This document shows, one piece after another, positions 14,144 through 14,424 of a stretch of DNA of 14,424 nucleotides (position 1 is its first letter; the number at the start of each line of letters is the position of its first letter). The translations under genes were made by a program, and so were the position numbers. The notes below the pieces were generated by a model, which saw only the letters and a list, made by a program, of their open reading frames with translations, ran no database searches and was not told the origin of the DNA. The stretch comes from Tritrichomonas foetus (taxonomy: Eukaryota > Parabasalia > Tritrichomonadida > Tritrichomonadidae), in contig MLAK01000012.1 in assembly GCA_001839685.1 (NCBI GenBank), positions 1 to 14,424 of the forward strand, written 5' to 3'.

Positions 14144-14424
14144 TTCTGAGAGATTGAATAGAAATTTTTTGATGAAAGATTCATCAAAATCAAACAAACT
14201 TCAGTCAATATAGGTTAATTAGCGGCAGTTATAGGTCAACATGTATTTTTGCGGTAGCAATCCGATAGAAAAGAACTCGATGTAGTTCAAACAACATAAG
14301 CCAAAATTGAATTCATTCTCAAATTTCTATCATTTGCTGTCATTAAATTTTGAAAGTTATTTCAACAAGCAACAAAAACGCGTCTAAATTCCTCCTATAT
14401 GAAAGGTTTACAAAATGGTCCCCC
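14144..14424. promoter_or_regulatory. KTI12 upstream region and window edge
   Basis: About 280 bp of AT-rich DNA upstream of KTI12. On its coding strand, CTATTCAATCTCTCAG lies directly before the preferred ATG and offers a TCA-type initiator. At the far right, ATGGTCCCC (from 14415) could be the first codons of a plus-strand gene or the tail of a minus-strand one. Too little is present to decide. Confidence 0.3.

Noticed and set aside
13560..14213. Plus-strand ORF of 217 residues
   Set aside because: Fully antisense to KTI12, whose Walker A and family motifs are certain. The plus frame shows no domain.

Overview
The window looks like nuclear DNA of a trichomonad (Parabasalia; a Tritrichomonas- or Trichomonas-like protist). 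The reasons are AT-rich DNA with the standard code, nearly intronless eukaryotic genes, very short apparent 5' leaders, TAAA near stop codons, a DENN-domain protein and large coiled-coil proteins. The strongest clue is a 25-nt intron ending CTAACCCACAG, with the branch-point motif fused to the 3' splice site as in trichomonad introns. The species is not determined by the sequence.

Layout, left to right. (1) Positions 1-2261, minus: N-terminal 753 residues of a coiled-coil protein that runs off the left edge and carries a degenerate ~43-residue repeat. (2) A 340-bp divergent intergenic region. (3) 2602-3576, plus: a PRMT1-type arginine methyltransferase. (4) About 0.8 kb of AT-rich spacer ending in duplicated promoter-like boxes. 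(5) 4378-6369, plus: a coiled-coil protein with a Lys/Glu tail and PAKDEK repeats. (6) 6484-9018, minus and convergent with it: a second coiled-coil protein with an acidic tail. (7) 9046-9197: seven AACTTTTTC-type boxes spaced 20-21 bp. (8) 9263-9731, minus: the histone chaperone ASF1, complete only when the 25-nt intron is removed. (9) 9829-9891: a 21-bp tandem repeat upstream of ASF1. (10) 9987-11480, minus: a DENN-domain protein. (11) A 1.45-kb gene-free stretch with several palindromes. (12) 12936-13196, minus: an unrecognised 86-residue ORF. (13) 13346-14143, minus: KTI12.

The genes do not form a pathway cluster or operon. They are ordinary single-gene units for chromatin (PRMT1, ASF1), tRNA wobble modification (KTI12), membrane traffic (DENN) and probably cytoskeleton (coiled-coil proteins). 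The most unusual content is non-coding: the two-helical-turn spacing of T-tract boxes upstream of the second coiled-coil gene, similar ~21-bp spacing upstream of ASF1 and (weakly) DENN, and the ultrashort ASF1 intron. These are sequence observations; their function is inferred.
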